Shown: piece after piece, positions 16,690 through 24,817 of the stretch
How positions within the stretch are numbered: the first letter of the stretch is position 1
How the letters are laid out: each line of letters starts with the position of its first letter
Source of the DNA: an uncultured Caldilineales bacterium
Lineage (GTDB): Bacteria > Chloroflexota > Anaerolineae > JAAEKA01
Reading direction: 5' to 3'
DNA: 64,000 nt
Assembly: GCA_937907455.1 (NCBI GenBank)
Contig: CALESQ010000096.1
Span: 1-64,000, forward strand
Position numbers and translations under genes: made by a program
Notes under the pieces: model-generated
What the model saw: the letters and a program-made list of their open reading frames with translations, nothing else
Database searches by the model: none
Told to the model about the DNA's origin: nothing

Positions 16690-17715
16690 GCCGGGCCGCA
16701 CCAACCGCGGTGCCAGCAACAAAGGCAACAACACCGTTGGTAACCAAAGTTTCAGCGTCGGCCAGCTTAGTGCCGGATAGGGCGAGTAGGCCAGCCAACC
16801 ACGGCGTGCGGCGAAAACCATCACCCCAGCCAGCAGCACGGCAGCAGCCAGCAACAAGCTGTCTGCACGGCTCCAGCGATGGCGGCGATACACTGTGCGC
16901 TGCACGCGGCGGCCTTGCAGCCATAACATTACCCACAGCAGCACGCCACCCAGCACAGTAGCTGCCCAACCTAGCGTTGCTTGTTGCCAAAACAACATAG
17001 CCAGCAAACCACCAAGCAGCAACAATAATCCCAGCACCATGCCCAGGCGCAGCCGATCCGGTTGCGCCTGTTTGTTTGCCCCCAGACTGCCAAAACCGCG
17101 TGCCGTCATGGCCTCGGCCAGTTGCAGGGCGCGTTCCAGGCCACCCACCAGCAAAGGCAGCAGCAGAGGCAGAGCATCGCGCAGGCCGCGCACGCGGTGA
17201 CCGCGCAGGGCCTGCGCGGCACGGATCTGTTGCCATTGCATCAGGCTGGCCGGCACAAAGCTGAGCGCAATCGAAAGCACCACCGCCACCGGATATAGCC
17301 CGCGCGGCAGCAGACCGATCAATGCCTGCACCGGCAGCGCCTGATAAAGCAGCCGAAAAACCAGCAAAAAGCCCAGCAGCACCAGGCCATTGAGCAGGCC
17401 GTAAACTGCTGCCTCCAGCGTGACGTTGCCACCCAGCAGGGGCAGGCTGGCCGGCAGGGTAAACAGCACGGTGCGGCCAAAATGGGCAGTGAGGGCATTG
17501 AACAGCGCCGAAAATCCCAGGATCAGCGCAGCCATGCGCAACCAGGGTAAGGGCAGGGGCGCAGGCTGTGCCTCATCACCCAGAGTGTGGCTTAATACAG
17601 CCAGACACACCACTATCAGCCCCAACAGCAGCGGAGTGCGCGTCAACGACAGCGCCAACAGCACCGCGGCCAGCCAGGCCAGCCAACTGCGTGGGTGCAG
17701 CGGAGTTGCGGTCAC
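16654..17715 (-). CDS. EcfT-like transmembrane protein of an ECF transporter (CbiQ family)
   Basis: 353 aa. Membrane helices fill residues 10-135. The conserved cytoplasmic coupling helices follow: QALRGHRVRGLRDALPLLLPLLVGGLERALQLAEAMTARGFG, with the Ala-Arg-Gly signature that docks to the EcfA ATPases. A C-terminal group of helices (about 225-340) is longer than in the typical 250-aa EcfT. It starts by a 4-bp overlap with the S-component gene (17712-17715), so it is the last gene of the riboswitch-controlled B12 operon. No EcfA ATPase gene follows, so the ATPases must be encoded elsewhere or shared. Confidence 0.85.
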   Translation of the reverse strand: MTATPLHPRSWLAWLAAVLLALSLTRTPLLLGLIVVCLAVLSHTLGDEAQPAPLPLPWLRMAALILGFSALFNALTAHFGRTVLFTLPASLPLLGGNVTLEAAVYGLLNGLVLLGFLLVFRLLYQALPVQALIGLLPRGLYPVAVVLSIALSFVPASLMQWQQIRAAQALRGHRVRGLRDALPLLLPLLVGGLERALQLAEAMTARGFGSLGANKQAQPDRLRLGMVLGLLLLLGGLLAMLFWQQATLGWAATVLGGVLLWVMLWLQGRRVQRTVYRRHRWSRADSLLLAAAVLLAGVMVFAARRGWLAYSPYPALSWPTLKLWLPTVLLPLLLAPRLVRPGSMRRGQFQRVK

Positions 17716-19733
17716 GCGCCTTCACCCTGCGGAGCAGCCAGGCCATGCCCGCCGAACGGCTGATAGGCAAAGCTGAAGCGCTGCCGGAAGCGCCGCAGGG
17801 CGCGCAGGGTGGGCGCACCAAACGCCAGCATCAGCGCCACATTACCGGCCACAGCAAACAGATCCCACACCAGCGAGGTAGCCAGATAATAAGCCAGATA
17901 GCGCTGCACCGTGGCAGCAACACCTACACCGGCCTGCCAGTATTGCGCGGCCGGTCCGGTCATGTAAGGCCAGAACCAAAGGTTAATCACCACGCCGTAG
18001 CCCAGACCACCCAACCCAGCGGCTACGGCCAGCAGCAGCACCTCGCCGCGGGGACGCAGGCGCGAGGGCAGCAGCCCTGTCAGCGGGCGCACGGCGGGAG
18101 CCAGCAGCCCCAACCAGCCCGCGGTGAACATCTGGCCTGGCAGCCACGGCCCCACACCGCCGGTTATCAGCGCCGAAACAGCCAGGGTCAGTGCGCCCAT
18201 CAAAAAGCCAAAGCGTGCGCCATACACATAGCCGGTGAGGATGATCAAAAAGAAGATGGGGGTAAAACCACCGGGGCCGGGAATGCTGACCTCAGCAAAG
18301 CGCAGCACTGCATTGATGGCTACCAGTACACCCAGCAGCGCAGCCAGCTTGGCGCTCACGCGTTGGCCCTGCACCTCAACCAGCAAGGCCAGCAGGCACA
18401 GGGCAGCCAGGGCACTCATCAGCAGTGGGGTGTTCACCGGCGCAGCGGCAGTCGCAGGCGCGCCCACGGCGCGCAGGAACGGGCTGAACAGCGCCAGCAA
18501 CCCAATCCCCGCGGTAAGGGCATAGATGGCCGGAGAGAGCCAGTTTGCCAGGCCGCCTGTTGGCAAGGTGGCCTGGCGTATCGCGGCGGGTCGGGGCAAA
18601 GCGCCACCCGTGCTGCGCCGCGTCCAGACGCGGCGCAGGCCCCACGCGGGCGCGGCCAGCAACAGAGCCAGCCACAGGGGGCCGCTCCAGTCGGTGCGAA
18701 CGCGGGTGATGGCTTCTCCGGTCGCCGGTAGGGCCGGCGCGTTGGCCGGGTTCGCCTCCAAACGCGGGGGCAAGGCCGGTTCGGCGGCACGCGGCAGGCG
18801 CGGCAGCGGCTCCGCGCGGGCGATTATCGCAGGGACGGCGGTGGCCGGTGGCGTGCTGCTGCTCTCGGCGGTGGATGTGGGGGGCGCGGTGGCCTCAGCC
18901 AGGGGTGCTGCGGCGGCGATGGGGGCAGGCGCTGGCGTGGCGGCAACGTTGGGATCTGCCACGGGAGATAGCAGCGGCGTGGCGGCAGAGGCAGCGATGG
19001 CGATACTTGTAGGAGTGGTGGTGGCTGTTGCGCTGGGCGTGGCGCTGGGCACTGCCGTAGTTGTGGGCAGTGCTGCTACCGCGGGGGCGGTAGGCGTCCA
19101 TGTTGCTGTGGGCAGAAGCGCGGTGGACGCAGGCAGCGGTGTGGCCGTGGGCGGCGGTGTGGCTGTGGGTGGCAGCGTGGCGGTAGGCAGCGGCGTGGCG
19201 GTTGCTGTGGCCGTGGGCGCGGCGCATAGCTGTTCAAACGTGTAGACGGGCGGTGCGGCTCCTTGCACCAGGTTGCCCGCACCCCAGGCCCAACCCTCTA
19301 CTGCACCGGCCTGCACCGTGTATAGGCTGGCGCCGGTGGTGGAATACAGCCATTGACCGGTTTGCAGGTGGTTATAGGCCCAGTACACGCAGGGCGAACT
19401 GATGCACTGACACCAGCAGCTTTGTGCGGGATAATCACAGCCCTGTGCGCCGATCTTGCACACCGCGCCGCCTAGGGGGCTATATTCCATCAGCAGATCG
19501 AAGCCGGAGGCCAGCAGCACCTCTTCGCCGGTGGCCGCGCCGTCTGCGCCCAGCTCCACGCAGGCGGTATGCACCGTGCCGTTGCCGAAATCAATCACCA
19601 GCCCGGCGCGGGCGGTGCCGGTCTCATCAGCGCGGGCAGAAAAGGGCGCGGCCAGCAGCAGGAGCAGCAGCACAAAGGCAGCATATCCTGAAATTCGCAG
19701 CTTGTAGGTGGAATAGCGATGGAGTGAGAGCAT
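17712..19733 (-). CDS. Fusion of a DUF4430-like extracellular domain, T/P-rich linker and ECF S component
   Basis: About 673 aa. A signal or anchor helix is at about 16-35. Residues about 40-160 form a DUF4430-like domain (the transcobalamin beta-domain-like family) with several Cys and the segment GAVEGWAWGAG. A Thr/Pro/Ala-rich linker follows (about 170-360). Residues about 390-640 hold a membrane region of about eight helices containing ILTGYVYGARFGFLMGALTLAVSALITGGVGPW and LLATSLVWDLFAVAGN-like segments, typical of substrate-binding S components of energy-coupling-factor transporters. It lies between the transcobalamin-like gene and ecfT. The role inferred is membrane capture of a corrinoid. 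The start is uncertain: the ATG at 19733 puts the signal helix near the N-terminus. Confidence 0.78.
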   Translation of the reverse strand: MLSLHRYSTYKLRISGYAAFVLLLLLLAAPFSARADETGTARAGLVIDFGNGTVHTACVELGADGAATGEEVLLASGFDLLMEYSPLGGAVCKIGAQGCDYPAQSCWCQCISSPCVYWAYNHLQTGQWLYSTTGASLYTVQAGAVEGWAWGAGNLVQGAAPPVYTFEQLCAAPTATATATPLPTATLPPTATPPPTATPLPASTALLPTATWTPTAPAVAALPTTTAVPSATPSATATTTPTSIAIAASAATPLLSPVADPNVAATPAPAPIAAAAPLAEATAPPTSTAESSSTPPATAVPAIIARAEPLPRLPRAAEPALPPRLEANPANAPALPATGEAITRVRTDWSGPLWLALLLAAPAWGLRRVWTRRSTGGALPRPAAIRQATLPTGGLANWLSPAIYALTAGIGLLALFSPFLRAVGAPATAAAPVNTPLLMSALAALCLLALLVEVQGQRVSAKLAALLGVLVAINAVLRFAEVSIPGPGGFTPIFFLIILTGYVYGARFGFLMGALTLAVSALITGGVGPWLPGQMFTAGWLGLLAPAVRPLTGLLPSRLRPRGEVLLLAVAAGLGGLGYGVVINLWFWPYMTGPAAQYWQAGVGVAATVQRYLAYYLATSLVWDLFAVAGNVALMLAFGAPTLRALRRFRQRFSFAYQPFGGHGLAAPQGEGA

Positions 19734-19861
19734 AGGGTTGCCACATGAGGCGATACGTACTGCCCAATGGGTAATGACTTCAAGCAAACGGGCGGGTTAT
19801 GGCGGGGGCCACCGGAACCGCCTGAGCAGGCTTTCAGCCATTACCCATTATGGGTTACGTA

Positions 19862-22108
19862 TTACTTTTTTTGAATAATGGGCAGGAAGAGCGGCGCGGG
19901 TGCGCGCAGTGGCAACGCTTTGCCGCTCAGACCAGCCAATGCCTGGTAGCTGGAGAAGGGATCGTTTGGCCCGCTGTAGCCCGGAAAGCCGCCCGCACTG
20001 CTTTGCAGATCGAGCAACGCATCTACCGGCGTGTGCAGGGTGAGCGCGCTGGCTGAGCCGTCAGTGATTGCGGTACTCCAGCCGAGAGCCCGCGGGTTGT
20101 TGCTGTAGGCGGCCAGCCCTTGCAGCGCCAGACCGGTGGAGGCGGAATCGGTGGCACCGCCGTAGCCGGGGAAGCCGCCATCACCGTTTTGCGCGGTGCG
20201 CAGGAAGGTTAGCCCTCCCTGCACCGCGGCGTTATCCTGGGCCACTGCGGTGGCAGCCAGAGCCTGCAAAGCCAGCGCGGTGCTGTCTACATCAGCCGCG
20301 GCAGCGTTGGCGCTGTAGCCCCAGCCCCCGCCGGTGGCTGCGATCTGCTGCAAGCGGGTGACCGCAGCCGCAGGTACGGGCTGATGCGCGGCGCGCAGGC
20401 CCAGCATAGCTAATGCTTGATCCCAAACGCTGCCTGTGCCGTATTGGCCGCTGGCCGGTGTATAGGCTGCTTGCAGCACAGCCACCAGGTCTATCCCGCC
20501 GAAGCTGCGTGGATCGAGCCGAGCCGCGGCCACGCCCAGGGCCAACTTACCTGCGGCCGCGCTGCTCTGCGCGGCATAGGTGGGGGCCTGAGCAGCCAGA
20601 TAGGTGAGTGGGGTTTGTGCGCCCACGCTGAAACTGCGCGGGTCGCGCCCGGCTGCGGCAATTGCCAGCACGGCATCCACCGTGGCACCGGGGTTATAGC
20701 CGGCAAAGCTGCCATCAGCCTGCTGCTGTGTCGCCATCCAGGCCAGACCGCGGCGCAGCGCCACGGCGCGGCTGAGCAGTGGATAGGGCTTGCCCACCAG
20801 CGCGGGCACGGCCTGTTGCGTGGCAAAGAGGTTGGCGGGTGGATCTGTGTAGACGAAGGCGCCGTTGGGAAGCTGTCGGCTCAGCAGAAAAGCAAGTGGT
20901 GTGCTGCTGTTGACGGTCCAGGTGCTGCTGATGGGGTCTTGAGCAGCAGCCAAAATGCCCTGCATGGCAAAGGCAGTGGAATTGGTGTTGCTGTCTACGG
21001 CCCAACTTTGCTGCGGCGAGGAGGCGAAGCCGCCGTCGTCGTTGGTAAGCTGCACGGTGCGCAGCCAGGCGAGGCCGTGTGTGATGGCCGGCGCATTGGG
21101 GGATTGTCCGGCGGCGCGCAGGGCCTGGATAGCCAGCGCGCTGCTGTCCACATCGCTGACGATGCCGGCAGTCCAGCCCCAGCCGCCATCACTGTTGGCC
21201 TGCGCGGCCAGGCGCTGTGCTGCGGCCGCGGGCACCGGCTCACCGGCGGCTTGCAGGCCCAGCATGGCCCAGGCTTGGTCTTGAGTGGTGGCGCCGAATG
21301 CACCGGTGGCTGCGTTGTAGAATGCGTTGAGGCGGGCTGCCAGGTCTACGGCACCAAAGTTGCGCGGGTCAAGATCAGCCGCGGCGACGCCCACGGCCAG
21401 CTTACCGGCGGCGGCGGCGCTTTGCCCGGCAAAGGTGGCGGCGTTGGCGCGCAGATAATCGAGCAGTGAAGCGCCGCTGTTGCCGTTCCAGGCTGCGGGT
21501 GATTGGTTCGCTGCGGCCACGGCCAGCGCCACATCTAACGTGGCGCCGGTGTTGCTGCCAAAGCTGCCGTTGGCGGCTTGCTGTGGGCGCATCCATTGCA
21601 GCGCGGCGTTGGCGCCGAGCCAGGCGCGGGTGACGGGGGGCGGTGTGCTGTTGCTGCCACCCCAGCGCCAGCCTTCTACGGCGCCGTTGGTGATCAGGAT
21701 GGTAGCTGCGCCTGCAGGATGCCCCTGCCAGACCGTGCCATCCCAAAAGCTGTAGCCCCAGAAACGGTTGGCGTTGCAGAAGCAGTTACTTGCGGGACAA
21801 CCTGTGCCCTCGATGGCACACACTGCGGTGCCAAAACTGTAATCGGCGGTAACAAGCTGCAAGCCGGTGAGTTGCAGGGCTTGCAGACCGCTGATCTGGG
21901 TCTGGGTGAAGGTGATACGGCGGGCTATACTGTGGCCATCGCCCAAATCCACCACCACATCAGCCGCGTTGGGGGGTGTTTGCGGCGCGGTGGCCGCGCC
22001 TTGTGCTGCTTGCGGCGCGGCGGCAAAAGCCAATATAAACAGCAGCGCGGCGGTTATCAGCAGGGCCGCCAGGGTTTTGCGCTGCGCAGAACGGTTACCA
22101 AAAGTCAT
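19862..22108 (-). CDS. Secreted transcobalamin-like protein: DUF4430-like domain plus squalene-cyclase-type alpha/alpha repeats
   Basis: About 748 aa. Signal peptide 1-38. Residues about 45-135 form a DUF4430-like domain sharing the AVC...GC...C.C pattern and the segment GAVEGWRWG with the S-component fusion encoded next. The rest is prenyltransferase/squalene-oxidase-type repeats with DGGWGW, DGSFAG and GGFPGY turns, in two copies offset by about 286 residues (GKLAVGVAAADLDPRNFG, then GKLALGVAAARLDPRSFG). Eukaryotic intrinsic factor and transcobalamin also combine an alpha/alpha barrel with a small beta domain. Together with the cobalamin riboswitch upstream, this argues for extracellular corrinoid binding. 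The ATG at 22108 has GGAG 7 bp upstream; the in-frame start further upstream lies inside the leader terminator. Confidence 0.8.
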   Translation of the reverse strand: MTFGNRSAQRKTLAALLITAALLFILAFAAAPQAAQGAATAPQTPPNAADVVVDLGDGHSIARRITFTQTQISGLQALQLTGLQLVTADYSFGTAVCAIEGTGCPASNCFCNANRFWGYSFWDGTVWQGHPAGAATILITNGAVEGWRWGGSNSTPPPVTRAWLGANAALQWMRPQQAANGSFGSNTGATLDVALAVAAANQSPAAWNGNSGASLLDYLRANAATFAGQSAAAAGKLAVGVAAADLDPRNFGAVDLAARLNAFYNAATGAFGATTQDQAWAMLGLQAAGEPVPAAAAQRLAAQANSDGGWGWTAGIVSDVDSSALAIQALRAAGQSPNAPAITHGLAWLRTVQLTNDDGGFASSPQQSWAVDSNTNSTAFAMQGILAAAQDPISSTWTVNSSTPLAFLLSRQLPNGAFVYTDPPANLFATQQAVPALVGKPYPLLSRAVALRRGLAWMATQQQADGSFAGYNPGATVDAVLAIAAAGRDPRSFSVGAQTPLTYLAAQAPTYAAQSSAAAGKLALGVAAARLDPRSFGGIDLVAVLQAAYTPASGQYGTGSVWDQALAMLGLRAAHQPVPAAAVTRLQQIAATGGGWGYSANAAAADVDSTALALQALAATAVAQDNAAVQGGLTFLRTAQNGDGGFPGYGGATDSASTGLALQGLAAYSNNPRALGWSTAITDGSASALTLHTPVDALLDLQSSAGGFPGYSGPNDPFSSYQALAGLSGKALPLRAPAPLFLPIIQKK

Positions 22109-22126
22109 GGGGAAACTCCGTGGAAT

Positions 22127-22158
22127 AAAAAACGCCCGACGGGTATCCATCGGGCGTT
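22127..22158 (-). terminator. Riboswitch expression platform: intrinsic terminator in the B12 operon leader
   Basis: Minus strand AACGCCCGA (22158-22150) pairs with TCGGGCGTT (22139-22131), followed by a run of six T. It lies between the aptamer and the ATG at 22108. This placement fits a cobalamin-dependent OFF switch at the level of transcription. Confidence 0.85.
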
Positions 22159-22239
22159 GACTGTAGAGTCAGGTTATGTAGCTATCCAGACACTAAATGT
22201 ATCATCGCATACTCCGCATTCCTTTCCGTCGAAGGAGTG

Positions 22240-22445
22240 AGCGGACACACCGGTAGTGGTCGTCCTGGCTTTTCGGCAGTTCTTCCTTTCATTTCTTGAA
22301 GCTTAACTCTTGAAACTTGGAAACTACCGAACCACAGTTGCGCGACAGCGCCGGACTGACCCCTTGGTTGGGGTGTCACCGGCTTCGCCAGAGCTTTGCA
22401 GCTCACCTTCGGCATCCGGGCCGAAGGTTCTACAGGTGGCCTACG
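22240..22445 (-). promoter_or_regulatory. Cobalamin (adenosylcobalamin-type) riboswitch aptamer
   Basis: On the minus strand the leader contains GCGAAGCCGGTGACA (around 22388-22374), a short CCCC/GGGG hairpin, then TCCGGCGCTGTCGCGCAACTG (around 22355-22335). This matches the cobalamin aptamer core GAAnCCGGTGnnAnnCCGGnGCnGtCcCGCnACTG. It then has AAGCCAGGACGACC (about 22271-22258), which matches the 3' B12 box AGCCAGGAnACCnGCC. GCCGG pairs with CCGGC in the core. The order, spacing and the downstream terminator agree with a cobalamin riboswitch. The exact outer boundaries are approximate. Confidence 0.88.
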
Positions 22446-22476
22446 TATTGGGTTGTTAAGGCTTGCAAGCAGAGCT

Positions 22477-22506
22477 ACTATAACACAGGGGCGGTGGTTG
22501 TGTCAA
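22477..22506 (-). promoter_or_regulatory. Promoter of the B12 operon inside the end of phoU
   Basis: Minus strand TTGACA (22506-22501), 18-bp spacer, TATAGT (22482-22477). It overlaps the last codons and stop of phoU. The predicted transcript starts near 22470, just before the aptamer. Confidence 0.8.
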
Positions 22507-23200
22507 ACGGCTTGTTATCCGGTGCGTCGTTGTGATCTACGTTTATTTCGTGAAATTGCCCTGTTACCATGTAGATGACACGCTCGGCCAGGTTGGTGGC
22601 GAGATCGCCAAAACGCTCCAGCTCGCGCGCGGCGCGCAGGGCTTCGTAGGTGGCCTCGATTTTTTCCGGTGTTCGCACCTCGGCCATGTGGATCATAATT
22701 TGGCTGAACACGCGCGAGTACAGCGCGTCTACCTCGTCATCTTGTTTTGCCACGGCCGCGGCCAGATCAATGTTGTTGTGCGCATAGGCCGTCATGGTTT
22801 GATTGAGCATTCGCGCCACCTGCATGCCCATCAGACCCAGCTCAATCGGGCGGGGAATATCAGGTGAAAGCAGCATGTGGGGGATGACTTTGGCGATGCC
22901 CTTGGCCTGATCGCCCATGCGCTCAAGGTCAACGATCATGTTCATCACCGTGACGATGGAGCGCAGGTCACGCGCCGCAGGCTGTTGGGTGACAATCAAG
23001 CCAAAGCACTTTTCTTCGATCTCGAAGCGAATGCTGTTGACCTCGATATCAAGCGTAAAAACCTGGCGGGCGCGTTCCGGGCTGAGTGCATCCAAAGCTT
23101 CCATGGCAATGCGTAGTTCCTGCTCAACCATGTCGCCCATGCGCAGCACGTCATCGCGCAGCCCTTCCAGTTGTTGTTCAAAGCGTTGTCGTATGCCCAT
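22478..23200 (-). CDS. phoU: Phosphate signalling protein PhoU
   Basis: 240 aa, two three-helix bundles. Metal-binding-type motifs appear in each half: IVTVMNMIVDLERMGDQAKGIAK and EATYEALRAARELERFGDLATNLAERVIYM (E/DxxxD within helices). PhoU links the Pst transporter to the PhoR-type sensor kinase and restrains phosphate uptake. It is the last gene of the pst operon, in the usual place after pstB. Its 3' end carries the promoter for the next operon. Confidence 0.95.
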   Translation of the reverse strand: MGIRQRFEQQLEGLRDDVLRMGDMVEQELRIAMEALDALSPERARQVFTLDIEVNSIRFEIEEKCFGLIVTQQPAARDLRSIVTVMNMIVDLERMGDQAKGIAKVIPHMLLSPDIPRPIELGLMGMQVARMLNQTMTAYAHNNIDLAAAVAKQDDEVDALYSRVFSQIMIHMAEVRTPEKIEATYEALRAARELERFGDLATNLAERVIYMVTGQFHEINVDHNDAPDNKPFDTTTAPVL

Positions 23201-23238
23201 AAAAGATTACCTCGAGATGCAGATGTGTACGGAAAGAA

Positions 23239-23994
23239 TTAGCCGCGACGACCGGTGATGTAGGCTTCGGTCAATTCTTGCTTGGGTGTACTGAAAATGG
23301 TTTTGGTAGCACCAAACTCCACCAGGCGGCCCAGCCAGAAAAAGCCGGTCCAATCTGAGGCGCGCGCAGCCTGCTGCATATTGTGAGTGACGATGACAAT
23401 GGTATAGTTTTCGGCCAGTTCTTGCATTAAATCTTCCACACGCAGCGTAGCGACAGGATCCAGGGCCGAACATGGCTCGTCCATTAGAATCACTTCGGGC
23501 TGTACGGCGATGGTTCGGGCAATGCACAGGCGTTGCTGTTGGCCGGGGTTCAACTCCTGTGCCGGGTCTTTCAGCCTGTGGCGTACCTCATCCCACAGGC
23601 TGGCATCTTCCAGGCTTTTCTGCACGATCTGATCCAGGCTTTTTTGCCGGGCCATGCCCAACACCCGCGGGCCGTAGGCGACATTGTCGAAAATGCTCTG
23701 CGGGAAGGGATTGGGCCGCTGAAACACCATGCCGATGCGTTGGCGCAGGCTCACCACATCTACAGCCGGGGCGTAGATGTTTTCGCCGTCCAGCAATACC
23801 TGGCCTTCGGCGCGCGTGCCGGCAATGGTGTCGTTCATGCGGTTCAGGCAGCGTAAAAAGGTAGATTTGCCGCAGCCTGACGGCCCAATCAGGGCTGTGA
23901 TCTGCCGCGCCCGAATGGGAATGTTCAGCTCGATCAGCGCCTGAAAACTGCCGTAATAAAAGTTAAACTCGTTGACTTCGATCTTGTTTTGCAT
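23239..23994 (-). CDS. pstB: Phosphate ABC transporter ATPase PstB (copy with degenerate signature)
   Basis: 251 aa. Walker A GPSGCGKST (37-45), Q-loop Q92 in VFQRPNPFP, Walker B VILMDEPCSALDP with catalytic E173, and an H-loop in VTHNMQQAARAS are all intact. The ABC signature, normally LSGGQ, is LNPGQ (148-152; codons TTG AAC CCC GGC CAA), losing the Ser and first Gly. It lies 61 bp after the second pstB, whose defects are complementary. The ATG at 23994 is preferred; an in-frame TTG at 24012 exists, and neither has a clear ribosome binding site. Confidence 0.93.
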   Translation of the reverse strand: MQNKIEVNEFNFYYGSFQALIELNIPIRARQITALIGPSGCGKSTFLRCLNRMNDTIAGTRAEGQVLLDGENIYAPAVDVVSLRQRIGMVFQRPNPFPQSIFDNVAYGPRVLGMARQKSLDQIVQKSLEDASLWDEVRHRLKDPAQELNPGQQQRLCIARTIAVQPEVILMDEPCSALDPVATLRVEDLMQELAENYTIVIVTHNMQQAARASDWTGFFWLGRLVEFGATKTIFSTPKQELTEAYITGRRG

Positions 23995-24055
23995 AAGGAG
24001 TAGACAAGGCAAAGCGGATTAACCGACAGGTGAGCCTGCTCTTTAACCTACAAGG

Positions 24056-24814
24056 CTAACCAAAACGGCCGGTGATGTAGTCCTCGGTGCGTTGATCCTG
24101 CGGGTGCAGGAACATCTGCTCGCCATCGGCCACCTCAACCAGCTCGCCGTCCAGCATGAAGCCGGCGCGGTCGGCCACGCGTGCGGCCTGCTGCACGCTG
24201 TGCGGAACCATGATGATGGTATAGCGTTCACGCAACACGCGCAGCGTTTCTTCTACTACGCTGGTGGAAATCGGGTCCAGGCCAGAGGTGGGATTGTCCA
24301 GCAGAATCACCTCTGGCTCCAGCGCCAGACTGCGTGCCAGACACAGCCGTTGTTTTTGCCCGCCCGACAGCGCCATTGCCGAGCTGTTCAGCCGGTCTTT
24401 TACCTCGTCCCACAGGCCCGCTTGCTCCAGCGATTGATGGACACGCGCATCCAGCAGGGTTTTGTCGCGCACACCCGCCATGCGCAGGCCGTAGGTCAGG
24501 TTGCTGTAGATAGAACCGGGCAGCGGTGTGGGCACAGCAAATACCATGCTGATGCGCCGACGCAGACTGTAGACATCTACCGTGCGTTCGGCAATGTTCA
24601 CGCCGTTGAAGGTGATTACCCCGCGGATGGTGTCGCCCTCGATCAGGTCGGTGAGCCGGTTCAGCAGGCGCAGCAGGGTGGTTTTGCCACTGCGGGCTGG
24701 GCCGAACAGCACAAAAACCTCGTTGGGTTGCACATCAAACGTGATGTTGCGCAACGCCTCTGAGCCGTCGGGATAGGTGTAGTAGATGTTTTGAATGGAG
24801 AGCTTGGCTTGCAT
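24056..24814 (-). CDS. PstB paralogue with degenerate Walker B and Q-loop
   Basis: 252 aa. Walker A is GPARSGKTT (38-46). The signature LSGGQ (149-153) is canonical and H205 of the H-loop is present. The Walker B reads VILLDNPTSGLDP, so the catalytic Glu is Asn174 (codon AAT at 24295-24293). The Q-loop Gln is Ala93 in VFAVPTPLP. PstB-type context residues remain, for example NRLTDLI after Walker A. It starts 3 bp after pstA and is followed by the other pstB. The pattern suggests the non-catalytic half of a heterodimeric ATPase. Confidence 0.9.
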   Translation of the reverse strand: MQAKLSIQNIYYTYPDGSEALRNITFDVQPNEVFVLFGPARSGKTTLLRLLNRLTDLIEGDTIRGVITFNGVNIAERTVDVYSLRRRISMVFAVPTPLPGSIYSNLTYGLRMAGVRDKTLLDARVHQSLEQAGLWDEVKDRLNSSAMALSGGQKQRLCLARSLALEPEVILLDNPTSGLDPISTSVVEETLRVLRERYTIIMVPHSVQQAARVADRAGFMLDGELVEVADGEQMFLHPQDQRTEDYITGRFG

Positions 24815-24817
24815 GGC

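Noticed and set aside
17568..18731. 387-aa frame rich in Gln/Arg/Gly antisense to the ECF genes
   Set aside because: It is a GC-rich shadow of the membrane-protein genes and has no plausible fold.
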